In this document: in pieces, positions 30,447 through 38,680 of the stretch
How positions within the stretch are numbered: position 1 is the first letter of the stretch
How the letters are laid out: each line of letters begins with the position of its first letter
Source of the DNA: Sinorhizobium meliloti 4H41
GTDB taxonomy: Bacteria > Pseudomonadota > Alphaproteobacteria > Rhizobiales > Rhizobiaceae
Length of the DNA: 64,000 nucleotides
Reading direction: 5' to 3'
NCBI RefSeq assembly: GCF_000375585.1
Contig: NZ_AQWP01000005.1
Span: 248,001-312,000, forward strand
The notes under the pieces: generated by a model
What the model was told of the DNA's origin: nothing
The model's input: the letters and a program-made list of their open reading frames with translations, nothing else
Databases searched by the model: none
Made by a program: the position numbers and the translations under genes

Positions 30447-31190
30447 ATGAAGGATTCGAACGAACCGGCCTCGCGGCGTGAGGCCGAAACGAACATGCCT
30501 TTCGAGATCGACCCCGCCTCGGTACGCACGGAGTACGAGCTCCTGCATCTGCTGCGGCGGCTGATCTCGCGCTACGGCTTCGCGCATTTCATGATTGCGC
30601 GCCTGCCTCTCGCCGACGAGCAACGCTTTTCCGAGCGCCTCGTGCTGAGCAATTGGCCCGCCGAGTTGGTGCAGCAGTATGATGCCGGCGAGACGTTCCA
30701 GACGAGCGAGCTGGTCGAGCGGCTGCGTCAGACGAAGCTGCCCGTCACCGGCGGCCCTGAACTCATGGAGCCCGCGGGCAAGGGGGGCGGCAAGGCCGCG
30801 GTTTTCCGCCTCCCGCCCCATGCCGGTATGGGTCACTTCGCGGTGCTGCTGCACACGACCTATGGCGAGCCTTTTGTGGCAGTGCTTTCCGGCACGCGGG
30901 ACGAGCCGGCCGGCGCCGAGCGTGCGACGCTCTATCTCGCGCTATTGCAGCTTTTCGAATGCCTCGAGCGCACCTTCGATGCCGGCAGCGGCGCCCGCGA
31001 GAAGCTCTCGAGCCGGGAGGTCGAATGTCTGCGCTGGGCGGCGGCGGGAAAGAGCAGCGACGAGATCGCCATCATTCTCGGAATATCCGCCTATACGGTG
31101 AGCAGCTATTTCAAGAGCGCGACCCGTAAGCTCGACGCCGTCAACCGCATGCAGGCGATCGCCCGGGCGATGCGGATGAAGCTGATCTGA
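30447..31190 (+). CDS. LuxR-family solo transcription regulator
   Basis: The 247-residue protein (231 if started at the Met at 30495) has an N-terminal autoinducer-binding-like domain (about 30-170). A C-terminal LuxR helix-turn-helix (about 182-245) carries LSSREVECLRWAAAGKSSDEIAIILGIS. No luxI-type synthase is in the window. Several AHL-contact positions look non-canonical: the usual Trp-x3-Tyr segment reads NWPAELVQQY, and the downstream Asp-Pro and Trp are not seen. Ligand sensing may therefore differ from classical AHL receptors. It is divergent from sciP and followed after 260 bp by mnmA. Confidence 0.85.
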   Translation: MKDSNEPASRREAETNMPFEIDPASVRTEYELLHLLRRLISRYGFAHFMIARLPLADEQRFSERLVLSNWPAELVQQYDAGETFQTSELVERLRQTKLPVTGGPELMEPAGKGGGKAAVFRLPPHAGMGHFAVLLHTTYGEPFVAVLSGTRDEPAGAERATLYLALLQLFECLERTFDAGSGAREKLSSREVECLRWAAAGKSSDEIAIILGISAYTVSSYFKSATRKLDAVNRMQAIARAMRMKLI

Positions 31191-31450
31191 CGGATCGAGC
31201 GCTCGGCGGACGTTCCGCGTCCGCTCTTGCCGTGACGGGCGCAAGTTTCTATATGTCGCGGCACGGAAAAGTCTGATGCATGCCGCCCGGCACCGAGAGC
31301 GGTTTTGGGTGACGATATGCACGAAGAAAATACCGCAAGGGCGTAAACCCTTCAGAAAATGCCGCGCCGCCCTCATGTGTCGCCGTGCGGCCTCAAGCGT
31401 GAAACAGGGTGCCGGCACAGGAGCCGCCCCCGGATGTCGGATTGGATCCC

Positions 31451-32647
31451 GTGAACAGTCTCGATTTTGACCGCAAGCCCGAAGATACGCGCGTCGTCGT
31501 CGCCATGTCCGGCGGCGTCGATTCTTCCGTCGTGGCGGGGCTTCTCAAACGCGAGGGCTACGACGTTCTCGGTATCACGCTGCAGCTTTACGACCATGGC
31601 GCGGCGGTGCACAGGGCCGGCTCCTGCTGCGCCGGTCAGGATATCGACGACGCCCGGCGCGTCTGCGAGACGATCGGCATTCCCCATTATGTCCTCGATT
31701 ACGAGGCGCGTTTCCGCGAGACGGTGATCAACCCCTTCGCCGAAAGCTATATCGCCGGCGAGACGCCGATCCCGTGTGTCGCCTGCAACCAGACGGTCAA
31801 GTTCGCCGACCTGCTCGCGACCGCCAAGGAACTCGGCGCCGATGCGCTCGCCACCGGCCATTACATCCGTTCGCGGCCGAGCCCGAAGCCGCGTTATGCC
31901 GGCCAGCGCGCGCTCTATCGGCCGGCCGACGCCGAGCGCGACCAGAGCTATTTCCTCTTTGCGACAACGCAGGAGCAGATCGACTATCTGCGCTTCCCGC
32001 TCGGCGGTCTTCCGAAGAGCGAGACCCGGGCGCTCGCCGAGGAGATGGGCCTTGTCGTCGCCAAGAAGGCCGACAGCCAGGACATCTGTTTCGTGCCCCA
32101 GGGCAAATACAGCGACATCGTCTCGAAGCTGAAGCCGAACGCGGCGCTTGCCGGCGAAATCGTCCATCTCGACGGTCGCGTGCTGGGCGCGCACGAGGGC
32201 ATCCTGCATTACACGATCGGCCAGCGCCGCGGCATCGGTGTCGCGACCGGCGAGCCGCTCTATGTCGTCTATCTCGACGCCCGCTCGCGCCGCGTGATCG
32301 TCGGCCCGAAGGAGGCTCTGGAGACGCGCCGCGTCTACCTGCGCGACGTCAACTGGCTTGGTGACGCGGAACTGGAGGCGGCAGCCGGGCAGGGCTTCGA
32401 ATGCTTTGCCAAGGTGCGCTCCACCCGCCGCCCCGCCCCGGCGGTGCTCAAGAGCGATGCCGAAGGGCTCTATGTCGAGCTCGTCGAAGGCGAGGCGGGT
32501 GTCGCGCCCGGCCAGGCCTGCGCGCTCTATTCCGGCACCGGCGAGGATGCGCGCGTCTATGGCGGCGGCTTCATCCGCAGGTCCGAGCGCGAGCCGGCCG
32601 CGGAAGCGGCGCTGAAGGCGATTTTGCAGGCGCCGGCGGCAGCGTAA
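31451..32647 (+). CDS. mnmA: MnmA, tRNA-specific 2-thiouridylase
   Basis: The 398-residue protein has the PP-loop motif SGGVDSS (about 20-26), the catalytic Cys in PCVACN (about residue 114) and the second Cys in [10 protein letters not shown]. It introduces sulfur at U34 of Lys, Glu and Gln tRNAs, receiving it through a relay that in gamma-proteobacteria uses TusA-type carriers; a tusA-like gene lies at 58558. The GTG at 31451 gives the family N-terminus ([21 protein letters not shown] type). An upstream in-frame GTG at 31409 would add 14 Pro-rich residues and is less likely. Confidence 0.95.
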   Translation: MNSLDFDRKPEDTRVVVAMSGGVDSSVVAGLLKREGYDVLGITLQLYDHGAAVHRAGSCCAGQDIDDARRVCETIGIPHYVLDYEARFRETVINPFAESYIAGETPIPCVACNQTVKFADLLATAKELGADALATGHYIRSRPSPKPRYAGQRALYRPADAERDQSYFLFATTQEQIDYLRFPLGGLPKSETRALAEEMGLVVAKKADSQDICFVPQGKYSDIVSKLKPNAALAGEIVHLDGRVLGAHEGILHYTIGQRRGIGVATGEPLYVVYLDARSRRVIVGPKEALETRRVYLRDVNWLGDAELEAAAGQGFECFAKVRSTRRPAPAVLKSDAEGLYVELVEGEAGVAPGQACALYSGTGEDARVYGGGFIRRSEREPAAEAALKAILQAPAAA

Positions 32648-32700
32648 AGCGGGGGATTCCGGTGTGGCGGGAAAACATCGCTTTTTCCCGAAGACATTGC

Positions 32701-32730
32701 TTGACACTAGCCGGAACAGCGCCTTATAAG
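32701..32730 (+). promoter_or_regulatory. Promoter of the tRNA-Met gene
   Basis: TTGACA at 32701-32706 and TTATAA at 32724-32729 are separated by 17 bp, about 52 bp before the mature tRNA 5' end. This is a near-perfect housekeeping promoter. Confidence 0.7.
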
Positions 32731-32780
32731 CCGCCCGACCAGCCAAGACGGGCTTCGCTCAGAAGCTTCACGGCACCGGC

Positions 32781-32857
32781 GGCGGAGTAGCTCAGTAGGT
32801 TAGAGCAGAGGAATCATAATCCTTGTGTCGGGGGTTCGAATCCCTCCTCCGCTACCA
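32781..32857 (+). tRNA. tRNA-Met (anticodon CAT, elongator type)
   Basis: The 77-nt cloverleaf has acceptor arm GGCGGAG (32781-32787) pairing with CTCCGCT, D-arm GCTCAGTAGGTTAGAGC, anticodon loop with CAT in GAATCATAATCC, T-arm GGGGGTTCGAATCCCTC and an encoded CCA. It lacks the C1-A72 mismatch and GGG-CCC anticodon stem of initiator tRNA. The sequence resembles rhizobial elongator tRNA-Met, although tRNA-Ile2 (CAT, lysidine-modified by TilS) cannot be fully excluded by eye. The stretch from 32858 to 33098 after it shows no gene. Confidence 0.93.
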
Positions 32858-33098
32858 ATCAGACATTTGTCCAGCCCGAAGACATAGGTAACAGAATGTA
32901 CCTAAGACAAGGGTGACAATCTCGTGCCGAACGGATTGTCGATGGTTTGCAAAGTCCTCTGCTCCAGGTCGATATATCCAGATCATTCCGCATGAAGATG
33001 GCGAGCCAAATGCCATTGATGGGCGGAACCAATCCGCTCCCCTGCCGTTCAAATATGAGTTTAAGCAAACTCTCAAATGAGAGCATGGAGGAGAAGTC

Positions 33099-33434
33099 AT
33101 GAACATCGGCAGGCTTTTCGCGGCCGGGTTGATTTTGGGCGGCGCGGCGGCTGCTGTACCTTCTGCTTCGTCAGCCCAGTCCTTCGACCTGTATATCGGT
33201 CCGGACGGTCCGCAGCTGCGTGATCGCAGATACGACGATGACGACTATGATTATCGTCGGTCTCGCGGCTGCAGCGAGCGTCAGGCCATCCGTCGCGCCT
33301 ATCGACTTGGAATCCGCGATCCGGATATCCGGTCGATCACGCGCCGCGAGGTTGCGGTCGACGGTGTCGGCCGGCGCGGTCGGCTTACGACCGTCTATTT
33401 CGCAAATCGGCCGGGATGTCCTCGCATAGGTTGA
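33099..33434 (+). CDS. Small exported hypothetical protein
   Basis: The 111-residue protein has a signal peptide of about 1-26 (ending SSAQS). A short acidic/Tyr stretch with four consecutive Asp (about 45-52) and an Arg-rich C-terminal domain containing RGCSERQAIRRAYRLGIRDP and a final Cys follow. The two Cys (about residues 57 and 107) could form a disulfide in the periplasm. The family is common among rhizobial small secreted proteins, but no function is known to me. GGAGGAG lies 9 bp before the ATG. It is the first gene after the tRNA. Confidence 0.78.
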   Translation: MNIGRLFAAGLILGGAAAAVPSASSAQSFDLYIGPDGPQLRDRRYDDDDYDYRRSRGCSERQAIRRAYRLGIRDPDIRSITRREVAVDGVGRRGRLTTVYFANRPGCPRIG

Positions 33435-33818
33435 GCCTCTTCTGCTAGTATAGCCGAACGGCCGCCAGCATATGGTGCCGCGCGTTTCCGGACGCACGGC
33501 GCCGTTCAGCACGCTGCAACGAACGGCAACGCTCGGTCAACGCGGCTGCATTGTCTGTACGAATGAGCCGCGACGGAACTTCCCGGCGCCGGCTTTGTTC
33601 GAGCAATTCCGGGAAAGTGCGCAGACGTCTTCCGTTCGGAATTGTGGCAACGAAAGGTTAGAGCATTGGCGGAGCGGAAATGCTCCAGATCACGATGTTT
33701 TCAGGTCTGGTTGACCCAAAAACACAACCGTGATCGATTCCAAGAAGTTGGAGCGGATGCGGGTTGAAAATCGCACACACTTTTCCTCATCCCGCTCCGG
33801 GTCGGTCAGGAGGATCGC
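33435..33818. repeat. Gene-free stretch with RIME1-like repeat
   Basis: From about 33656 the sequence is made of short rhizobial intergenic repeat pieces (TTAGAGCATT-GGAGCGGAAATGCTCCAGATCACG, then CGTGATCGATTC). At 33749-33797 they end in GAGCGGATGCGGG with a spacer and ATCCCGCTC, the same kind of element as 28720-28775 and 53912-53966. The part 33435-33655 shows no gene or clear signal. Confidence 0.5.
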
Positions 33819-34052
33819 ATGCCGGCGCCGAAAGAGATGGATTCCGCATTGACCAGTCTTCCCTTGAGAATCGGGGCCTATATCCCCGACGATCTCCTGG
33901 AGGACTGGTTCGCCCCGGGAACGGGAATGAACCCGCCCTCGGAAACGGCTTTAGCCGAGGCAGCCGCATACGGGCGGCGGTTCGAGTGCGAATTCAAATA
34001 TTATCCCGAGCGAAAGGAAGGGGTCTTCTGGAAATGGGTACCAGCCATCTGA
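33819..34052 (+). CDS. Small hypothetical protein
   Basis: The predicted 77-residue soluble protein is acidic at the N-terminus and has several aromatic residues near the C-terminus (FECEFKYYPERKEGVFWKW). A very good AGGAGG lies 7 bp before the ATG, which is the main reason to accept it. The segment GTGMNPPSETALAEAAAYGRRFECEFKYYP is well ordered in composition. No family is recognised. The next small gene overlaps its 3' end by 19 bp. Confidence 0.65.
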   Translation: MPAPKEMDSALTSLPLRIGAYIPDDLLEDWFAPGTGMNPPSETALAEAAAYGRRFECEFKYYPERKEGVFWKWVPAI

Positions 34053-34234
34053 ACGAAGGCAATCTGGAGGCGAAGGCCATCAATGCCGTTATCGAAGAAC
34101 TTCAGCGGCAGGCGGCAGAAAACCCTTCGAAGCTTCAGGTCCGCCAGGCGGGAGACAAGCTCGCGGTCAACGGAGAAATCGACGTCGACGCGGTGGTGAT
34201 GGTGGTCGTGGGGTCGATGGCAGGAGGCCCTTGA
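34034..34234 (+). CDS. Small hypothetical protein overlapping the preceding gene
   Basis: The predicted 66-residue protein starts inside the last codons of the previous gene. It has an amphipathic helix (EAKAINAVIEELQRQAAENP) and then a hydrophobic Val/Met-rich C-terminus. The AAGGAAGGGG about 15 bp upstream is a loose ribosome-binding site, and translational coupling with the preceding gene is likely. No family is recognised, and non-coding status is possible. Confidence 0.5.
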   Translation: MGTSHLNEGNLEAKAINAVIEELQRQAAENPSKLQVRQAGDKLAVNGEIDVDAVVMVVVGSMAGGP

Positions 34235-34349
34235 GGTCCTTGAGCCGCTTCCGGCCTTTCGGCCCCATGCCCTTGCGCCGAGCCGGTCCGCTCCGGCCTC
34301 GTGCGGGCGCGTGCCATTCGAGCCCCGCGCGAGGCGCGAGGGGAAGGGC

Positions 34350-34550
34350 TCACGAAGGGTTATCCTTGTCGCCCGTGGCGCTCGGCGGATTTTCGTCGAT
34401 GGTTTCGATGCCGTCGGCATTGACCTTGGTGTCCTCGATCCTGGTGGAATTGGTCGAGGGGAAGCGGTCGACATAGACGTAGAAAATCGCACTGGCGATT
34501 ATGATGACGGCGGCGCCGATCAGCGCCAGTCGCTCCCAGGTTCGGGTCAT
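34350..34550 (-). CDS. Small single-pass membrane protein
   Basis: The predicted 66-residue protein has one N-terminal transmembrane helix (about 8-28, LALIGAAVIIIASAIFYVYV) and a polar, acidic C-terminal tail of about 35 residues. Read on the minus strand, the start at 34550 follows AGGTAATGTC, a weak but usable GGAGGTAA-type site. No function is known. It is convergent with the small genes before it and divergent from the next one. Confidence 0.65.
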   Translation of the reverse strand: MTRTWERLALIGAAVIIIASAIFYVYVDRFPSTNSTRIEDTKVNADGIETIDENPPSATGDKDNPS

Positions 34551-34691
34551 GACATTACCTCCGGTAGGTCATGGTCGAAACCGCGGCCGCGCGCAAAGGT
34601 TCCGGCCCCGGGAGCGTCCGCCGGACTTAACGCGATGCGGAACCATTTGTGCCCGTCCGGCGTTAGTACCAACGCAGTTGGGAGGCGCAGG

Positions 34692-34880
34692 ATGAAACAC
34701 GCGGAAATTGGAAAGCTCGACAAATCCCAGGCTAGGCATGTCTGGGATGTGGCGGAGTATTGCAGGCGCACCGGCATCCACAAGGCCGAGGAACGCCGCC
34801 TGATCAGGGTTCTCGGGCGATTTGCATCCAGCCACGAGCTTCAGATGAACATCGTGCGTCCTCAGACGCGCATGCGCTGA
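34692..34880 (+). CDS. Small basic helical hypothetical protein
   Basis: The predicted 62-residue protein has a high Arg/His content (KSQARHVWDVAEYCRRTG and KAEERRLIRVLGRF). The arrangement of two short helices with a Gly turn loosely recalls the DUF3606 family, which I cannot confirm. GGGAGG lies 7 bp before the ATG. A longer open frame extends upstream through the intergenic sequence but lacks a good start and ordered composition. Confidence 0.6.
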   Translation: MKHAEIGKLDKSQARHVWDVAEYCRRTGIHKAEERRLIRVLGRFASSHELQMNIVRPQTRMR

Positions 34881-34964
34881 CATCTCCGCGTTTCCATTGC
34901 CGTCTAATCGTTCGCTGTTCCGTCGAAACGGCGATACACGCAGCAGCAGCCGCAGGAGGCGCAC

Positions 34965-35189
34965 GTGTGGGCAACTCTCACCGGTGCAGTTCTTTTTATC
35001 AGCGGGCTTCTCTACATGGCCTGGGAGGCGCTCGGGCGGCGGCGGTTGAGCCAGCCGCCGCAAGGCAATCCCAAGCAGACGCTTGAGCCGCGCGGGCAAG
35101 GGCTGCGCTTTCTGAGCCCGCTGCGCAACTGGCTGGGCGTCGTGCTCATGGTTGTCGGCGGCATTCTCCTGCTCTTCGGCATGCGCTGA
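34965..35189 (+). CDS. Small two-helix membrane protein
   Basis: The predicted 74-residue protein has two transmembrane helices (about 3-20 and 55-73) joined by a basic, Pro/Gln-rich loop (about 25-50), so both ends are probably on the same side. The GTG at 34965 follows AGGAGG at a spacing of 6-7 bp, an excellent signal for a non-ATG start. No family is recognised. It precedes the convergent hut block. Confidence 0.65.
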   Translation: MWATLTGAVLFISGLLYMAWEALGRRRLSQPPQGNPKQTLEPRGQGLRFLSPLRNWLGVVLMVVGGILLLFGMR

Positions 35190-35242
35190 AACAGCGTGCC
35201 TCCCTGTTCCGGACGAGACAAAAACGGATGATGGCGCGGCGT

Positions 35243-35821
35243 TCAGGCCGGGCCGATCTCGATCAGGAAAACTTCCGATGCGATGTCGGCCGAGAGCGTG
35301 AGCGTGGCCGGCTGGACGAGAACCGCCGCGTCGAGCCCGTGCAGGGTTGCGGAAACGCCTTCGGTCACGAGCGCAACGCTGCCGCGATGACAGAAGAGAA
35401 CGAGATCGCGGGCGCTCGTAGCCACCGGCTGCGAGCCCTCGACATGAATCCTGCGCACGCGGTGCTTCAATGCCTGGCGGCGTGTCATCACATTGAGATC
35501 GGTGACCGGGCCATCCGCGAGGGTCGCGGATGTCGGCAGATCGGCAGGAAAGGTGAGGGGGGCGTCCGAGGCGGTCAGCAGTTTCGGTTGCCGGCCCTCG
35601 ATCGCGAGCGTCATCCCGCTACCCTCCAGGATCGACAGGGTGCGGTCGATGCCGGGAAAGATCGAGAAGGCGCCATTGGTGGCGACGGTCGCCATGCTTA
35701 TGCGCCAGTCGAAATCGGCAATGGTGGCACGGTCCGGAGAGACGGCGATTTCCACCGTCTCTCCGCCGCCGTTCTTCCACGGCATATGCCTGTACTCGCT
35801 CGAGCGCAGAATTCGCATCAT
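35243..35821 (-). CDS. hutD: HutD-family protein
   Basis: The 192-residue bicupin-like protein starts with ILRSSEYRHMPWKNGGGETVEI, the characteristic HutD N-terminus. HutD is proposed to limit or buffer histidine catabolism; its biochemical role is not settled. The ATG at 35821 (or the next at 35818) fits the family. An upstream in-frame ATG at 35836 would overlap the end of the YjiH-type gene by 13 bp. It is the last gene of the minus-strand hut block and is probably co-transcribed with the permease gene before it. Confidence 0.88.
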   Translation of the reverse strand: MMRILRSSEYRHMPWKNGGGETVEIAVSPDRATIADFDWRISMATVATNGAFSIFPGIDRTLSILEGSGMTLAIEGRQPKLLTASDAPLTFPADLPTSATLADGPVTDLNVMTRRQALKHRVRRIHVEGSQPVATSARDLVLFCHRGSVALVTEGVSATLHGLDAAVLVQPATLTLSADIASEVFLIEIGPA

Positions 35822-35823
35822 CG

Positions 35824-37149
35824 TCAGCCGAGCCATCCCATCGACGTTCCGATCCAAATGATCGGCGCCGTCACCAGTATGCTCAATACGACGCGAATAT
35901 ACCAGATCACCAGAAGATCGCGAAAGCTGAGCGGGATCGAGGTCGCCAGCACGCAAGGGACCGAGGCGGACAGGAACAGAACCTGGCTGACCGATACCAC
36001 CGCGGCCAGGAACTTCACCTCGGGCACTGCCTCCTTGAGCAGGATGGCGGGCAGGAACATCTCGGCGAGACCGGAGGCGAGCGCCTTTGCCGCCTGCATC
36101 GGCTGGCCGAATTGCGCGAGCCAGGTGAAGGGGTAGAGCGTCAGGCCGAGAATGTCGAAGATCGGCGTGAACTTGGCGGCGAGAAGTCCGATGAGCCCGA
36201 CTGCCATGATGCTCGGCAGGATCATCGCCGCCATGCGCAGTCCATCCAGGAAGCTTTCGCGCAGCAGCGCCGGTAGGCTCTTGGCGATTGCCGCCTGCTC
36301 AAGGCCGGTCTCCGCGGCGACGCTCAGGCGGCTGCGCCCCGGGGGCAACGGCTGGTCCCGATCGCCCTCGTGCGCAAGGCGGGAAAGCGGCCAGATCCGG
36401 GCGGTGATGGCAGAAACGATGAACGTGACGACGAGCGTCGTCCAGAAGTAGAAATTCCAGATATCCATGAGCCCCAGCGTCTTCGCCACGATGATCATGA
36501 ACGTGGCCGACACGGTGGAAAAGCCTGTCGCGATGATCGCCGCTTCGCGCACCGTGTACTTGCCTTCGCGGAACACGCGGTCGGTGATGAGGAGCGCAAG
36601 GGAGTAGCTGCCGACGAAGGAAGCGACGGCGTCGATGGCGGACCAGCCCGGCGTACGCCAGATCGGCCGCATCACGGGCTGGACGAGCACGCCGGTGAAT
36701 TCGAGAAGGCCGTAGCCGATCAGAAAGGCGAGTGCCAAAGCGCCGATGGGTACGATCAGCCCGACCGACAGCACCAGCTTATCGAAGAGGAAGGGCAGCA
36801 TGTCGGGCGCGAAGAGGATCGCGGGCCCTATGCCGGCGAGATAAAGGCCGGCAAGCACCAGTCCGAGGACGCGCAGGACCGAAAAGACGGCGTCGGTCGT
36901 CGTCTTGCGCCAGGTCCCCTTCACGATGGGTCCGAAGGCGCCGTACGCCATCAGCAGCAATACGAAGCCGATCGCCACCGGCCGTGCATGGGTCGATATG
37001 GCCGTTGCCGCATGGTCGAGCAGGATCGTCGACTTGCCGGCGATTTCGACCGGCACGAAGAACAGAAATATGCCGATGAGGCTGAAAAGAATGAGCCGCA
37101 AGGCTGCGCCGCCGCGCGAGCCCCCTGCCTCGGTGGTGATGTGCGTCAT
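35824..37149 (-). CDS. YjiH-family membrane transporter
   Basis: The 441-residue integral membrane protein has about ten hydrophobic helices and matches the YjiH/nucleoside-recognition (Gate) type (segments GSYSLALLITDRVFREGKYTVREAA and SRPVLFLSAS-type helices). Family members are often found in hut clusters and are suspected to move histidine or related compounds, without direct proof. It lies between hutD and the HutH-like gene, with a 31-bp gap to the latter. The block is therefore likely a single operon from hutV to hutD. Confidence 0.85.
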   Translation of the reverse strand: MTHITTEAGGSRGGAALRLILFSLIGIFLFFVPVEIAGKSTILLDHAATAISTHARPVAIGFVLLLMAYGAFGPIVKGTWRKTTTDAVFSVLRVLGLVLAGLYLAGIGPAILFAPDMLPFLFDKLVLSVGLIVPIGALALAFLIGYGLLEFTGVLVQPVMRPIWRTPGWSAIDAVASFVGSYSLALLITDRVFREGKYTVREAAIIATGFSTVSATFMIIVAKTLGLMDIWNFYFWTTLVVTFIVSAITARIWPLSRLAHEGDRDQPLPPGRSRLSVAAETGLEQAAIAKSLPALLRESFLDGLRMAAMILPSIMAVGLIGLLAAKFTPIFDILGLTLYPFTWLAQFGQPMQAAKALASGLAEMFLPAILLKEAVPEVKFLAAVVSVSQVLFLSASVPCVLATSIPLSFRDLLVIWYIRVVLSILVTAPIIWIGTSMGWLG

Positions 37150-37180
37150 GTCGTCTCCTCCCTTCCCGTTCAGAGCGGGG

Positions 37181-38680
37181 TTACAGGCTGGCCTTCGACG
37201 GCGCGGCTCGCATCAACAGCCGCATCCGGTCGAAGTCTTCGTTCATCGGGCGATCGTCGCGATAGGCGGGAATCTCCGAGCGTATGCGCCCGTAAAGGGC
37301 AGCAGTGCGTTGCGCCTTGCCAGGTCCCTGCGGCTGCAGCTCATAGGCCTGAGCGGACGCAAGCAGTTCGATCGCCAGGATCCGCTCGAGATTGTCGACG
37401 ATCGAGAGCGCTTTCCAGGCCGCCGGTGTCGCGTGGGTGAGCATGTCTTCCTGAAGCGCGGAGGTGATGCCGCCGTCGAGGCTGGCCGGCGCTGCGAGCC
37501 GCCGGTTCTCCGCCACGAGCGCGGCAGCCGTGTACTGCGCGATCATGAAACCCGAGCACACGCCGCTATCGCCGGCGAGGAAGGCAGGCAAACCGCTCAC
37601 CAGAGGGTTCACCAGCCGGTCGATGCGGCGCTCGGAAATTGCTGCGACCTCCGCCACCGCGACGGCGAGGCTGTCCATTGCGAGGCCGAGCGCGGCACCG
37701 ACGGCATGGGCCTGCGAATGCACCTCGGGTGACTCCGGCGCACCGGCAACGGCCGGGTTGTCGGTAACGCTTGCAAGTTCGCGATCGACGATTTCGGCTA
37801 CCTGGCCGAAGGCGTCGCGGGCGGCGCCATGCACCTGCGGCACGGCCCTGAGACTCAGCGGATCCTGGGTGCGGGTGCCGGCCGTACCTGCCAGCATCGG
37901 GCTATCCGCCAGCCAGTCGCGCAGGCTTTCGCCGACTGCGTTCAGGCCAGGGGATCGGCGCAGAGCCAAGGGCAATTCGGCAAAGGCATTGGCCTGGCTG
38001 CCGAGGTTTTCGTAAGTCATCGCCGCGGCTGCATCGGCCCAGGCGAAGAGCCTTTCCGTGCGCGCGAGCGCCAGTGCCGCCAGACCGGTGGCGCACGGGG
38101 TTCCGTTGACGAGGCTGAGACCTTCTTTCGCTTCGAGCCGCAACGGCACAAGCCCCAGACGGGCGAGGGCATCGCCGCCGCTCAGTCTTTCAGTCCCCAG
38201 CATGGCCGAGCCGTGACCGATCAGCACGAGGCCGATCGCGGCGGCGTGGGTCAGATATCCAACCGAACCACGCGACGGAATGAGAGGGATGATGTCGGCG
38301 TTGAGCAGCGCCAAGAGTGTTTCGACCGTCTCGATCCGCACGCCGGAATAGCCGTGGGCGAAGTTGGCTATCTGTGCTGCCATGACGGCCCGGGCTTCCA
38401 CTCGACCTAGCGGATCTCCGACGCCGCAAGCGTGGCTCAGGATGATGTTGCGCGAGAGCGCCTGCTGGTTCTCACGGCTGATGACGACATCGCAAAGGGC
38501 GCCGACGCCGGTGTTGATGCCGTAGCCACGGATGCCGCGGTCCACCAATGCGTCGACGATCCGGCGGGCATGGGCGATCCGCCGGCGCGCAGGCTCCGAC
38601 AGGTCGAGGCGGACGCCCTCGGCGATCGAAGCGATCTCGCGCCAGGTAAGCGGCCCATCGATCGAAATCATCTCACCCAT
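37181..38680 (-). CDS. HutH-like protein (aromatic amino-acid lyase family) lacking the MIO triad
   Basis: The 499-residue HAL/PAL-family protein has YGINTG near residue 53 and LSHACG with the usual His. LVNGTP carries the conserved Asn, QDPLSLRAVPQ holds the conserved Arg, and QEDM the conserved Glu. The segment that should read GSVGASGDLAP reads GSVGYLTHAA (residues 138-147). The ASG triad, which cyclises to the MIO electrophile, is absent, apparently through loss of three residues. The GGNFH loop is also altered (VHSQAHAVGA). The start at 38680 overlaps the hutV stop by 8 bp. A classical ammonia-lyase activity is therefore unlikely; an altered or binding role is possible. Confidence 0.9.
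   Translation of the reverse strand: MGEMISIDGPLTWREIASIAEGVRLDLSEPARRRIAHARRIVDALVDRGIRGYGINTGVGALCDVVISRENQQALSRNIILSHACGVGDPLGRVEARAVMAAQIANFAHGYSGVRIETVETLLALLNADIIPLIPSRGSVGYLTHAAAIGLVLIGHGSAMLGTERLSGGDALARLGLVPLRLEAKEGLSLVNGTPCATGLAALALARTERLFAWADAAAAMTYENLGSQANAFAELPLALRRSPGLNAVGESLRDWLADSPMLAGTAGTRTQDPLSLRAVPQVHGAARDAFGQVAEIVDRELASVTDNPAVAGAPESPEVHSQAHAVGAALGLAMDSLAVAVAEVAAISERRIDRLVNPLVSGLPAFLAGDSGVCSGFMIAQYTAAALVAENRRLAAPASLDGGITSALQEDMLTHATPAAWKALSIVDNLERILAIELLASAQAYELQPQGPGKAQRTAALYGRIRSEIPAYRDDRPMNEDFDRMRLLMRAAPSKASL

Noticed and set aside
34311-34691. 5' extension of the small gene at 34692
   Set aside because: The open frame upstream lacks a ribosome-binding site and covers the opposite-strand small membrane gene; the ATG at 34692 has GGGAGG.
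32858-35189. Genomic island integrated at tRNA-Met
   Set aside because: No integrase gene and no repeat of the tRNA 3' end were found nearby; base composition looks similar to the flanks.
36370-37440. Plus-strand frame rich in Asp, Glu and Arg opposite the YjiH-type gene
   Set aside because: Composition is that of an antisense membrane-protein gene; there is no start signal or family.
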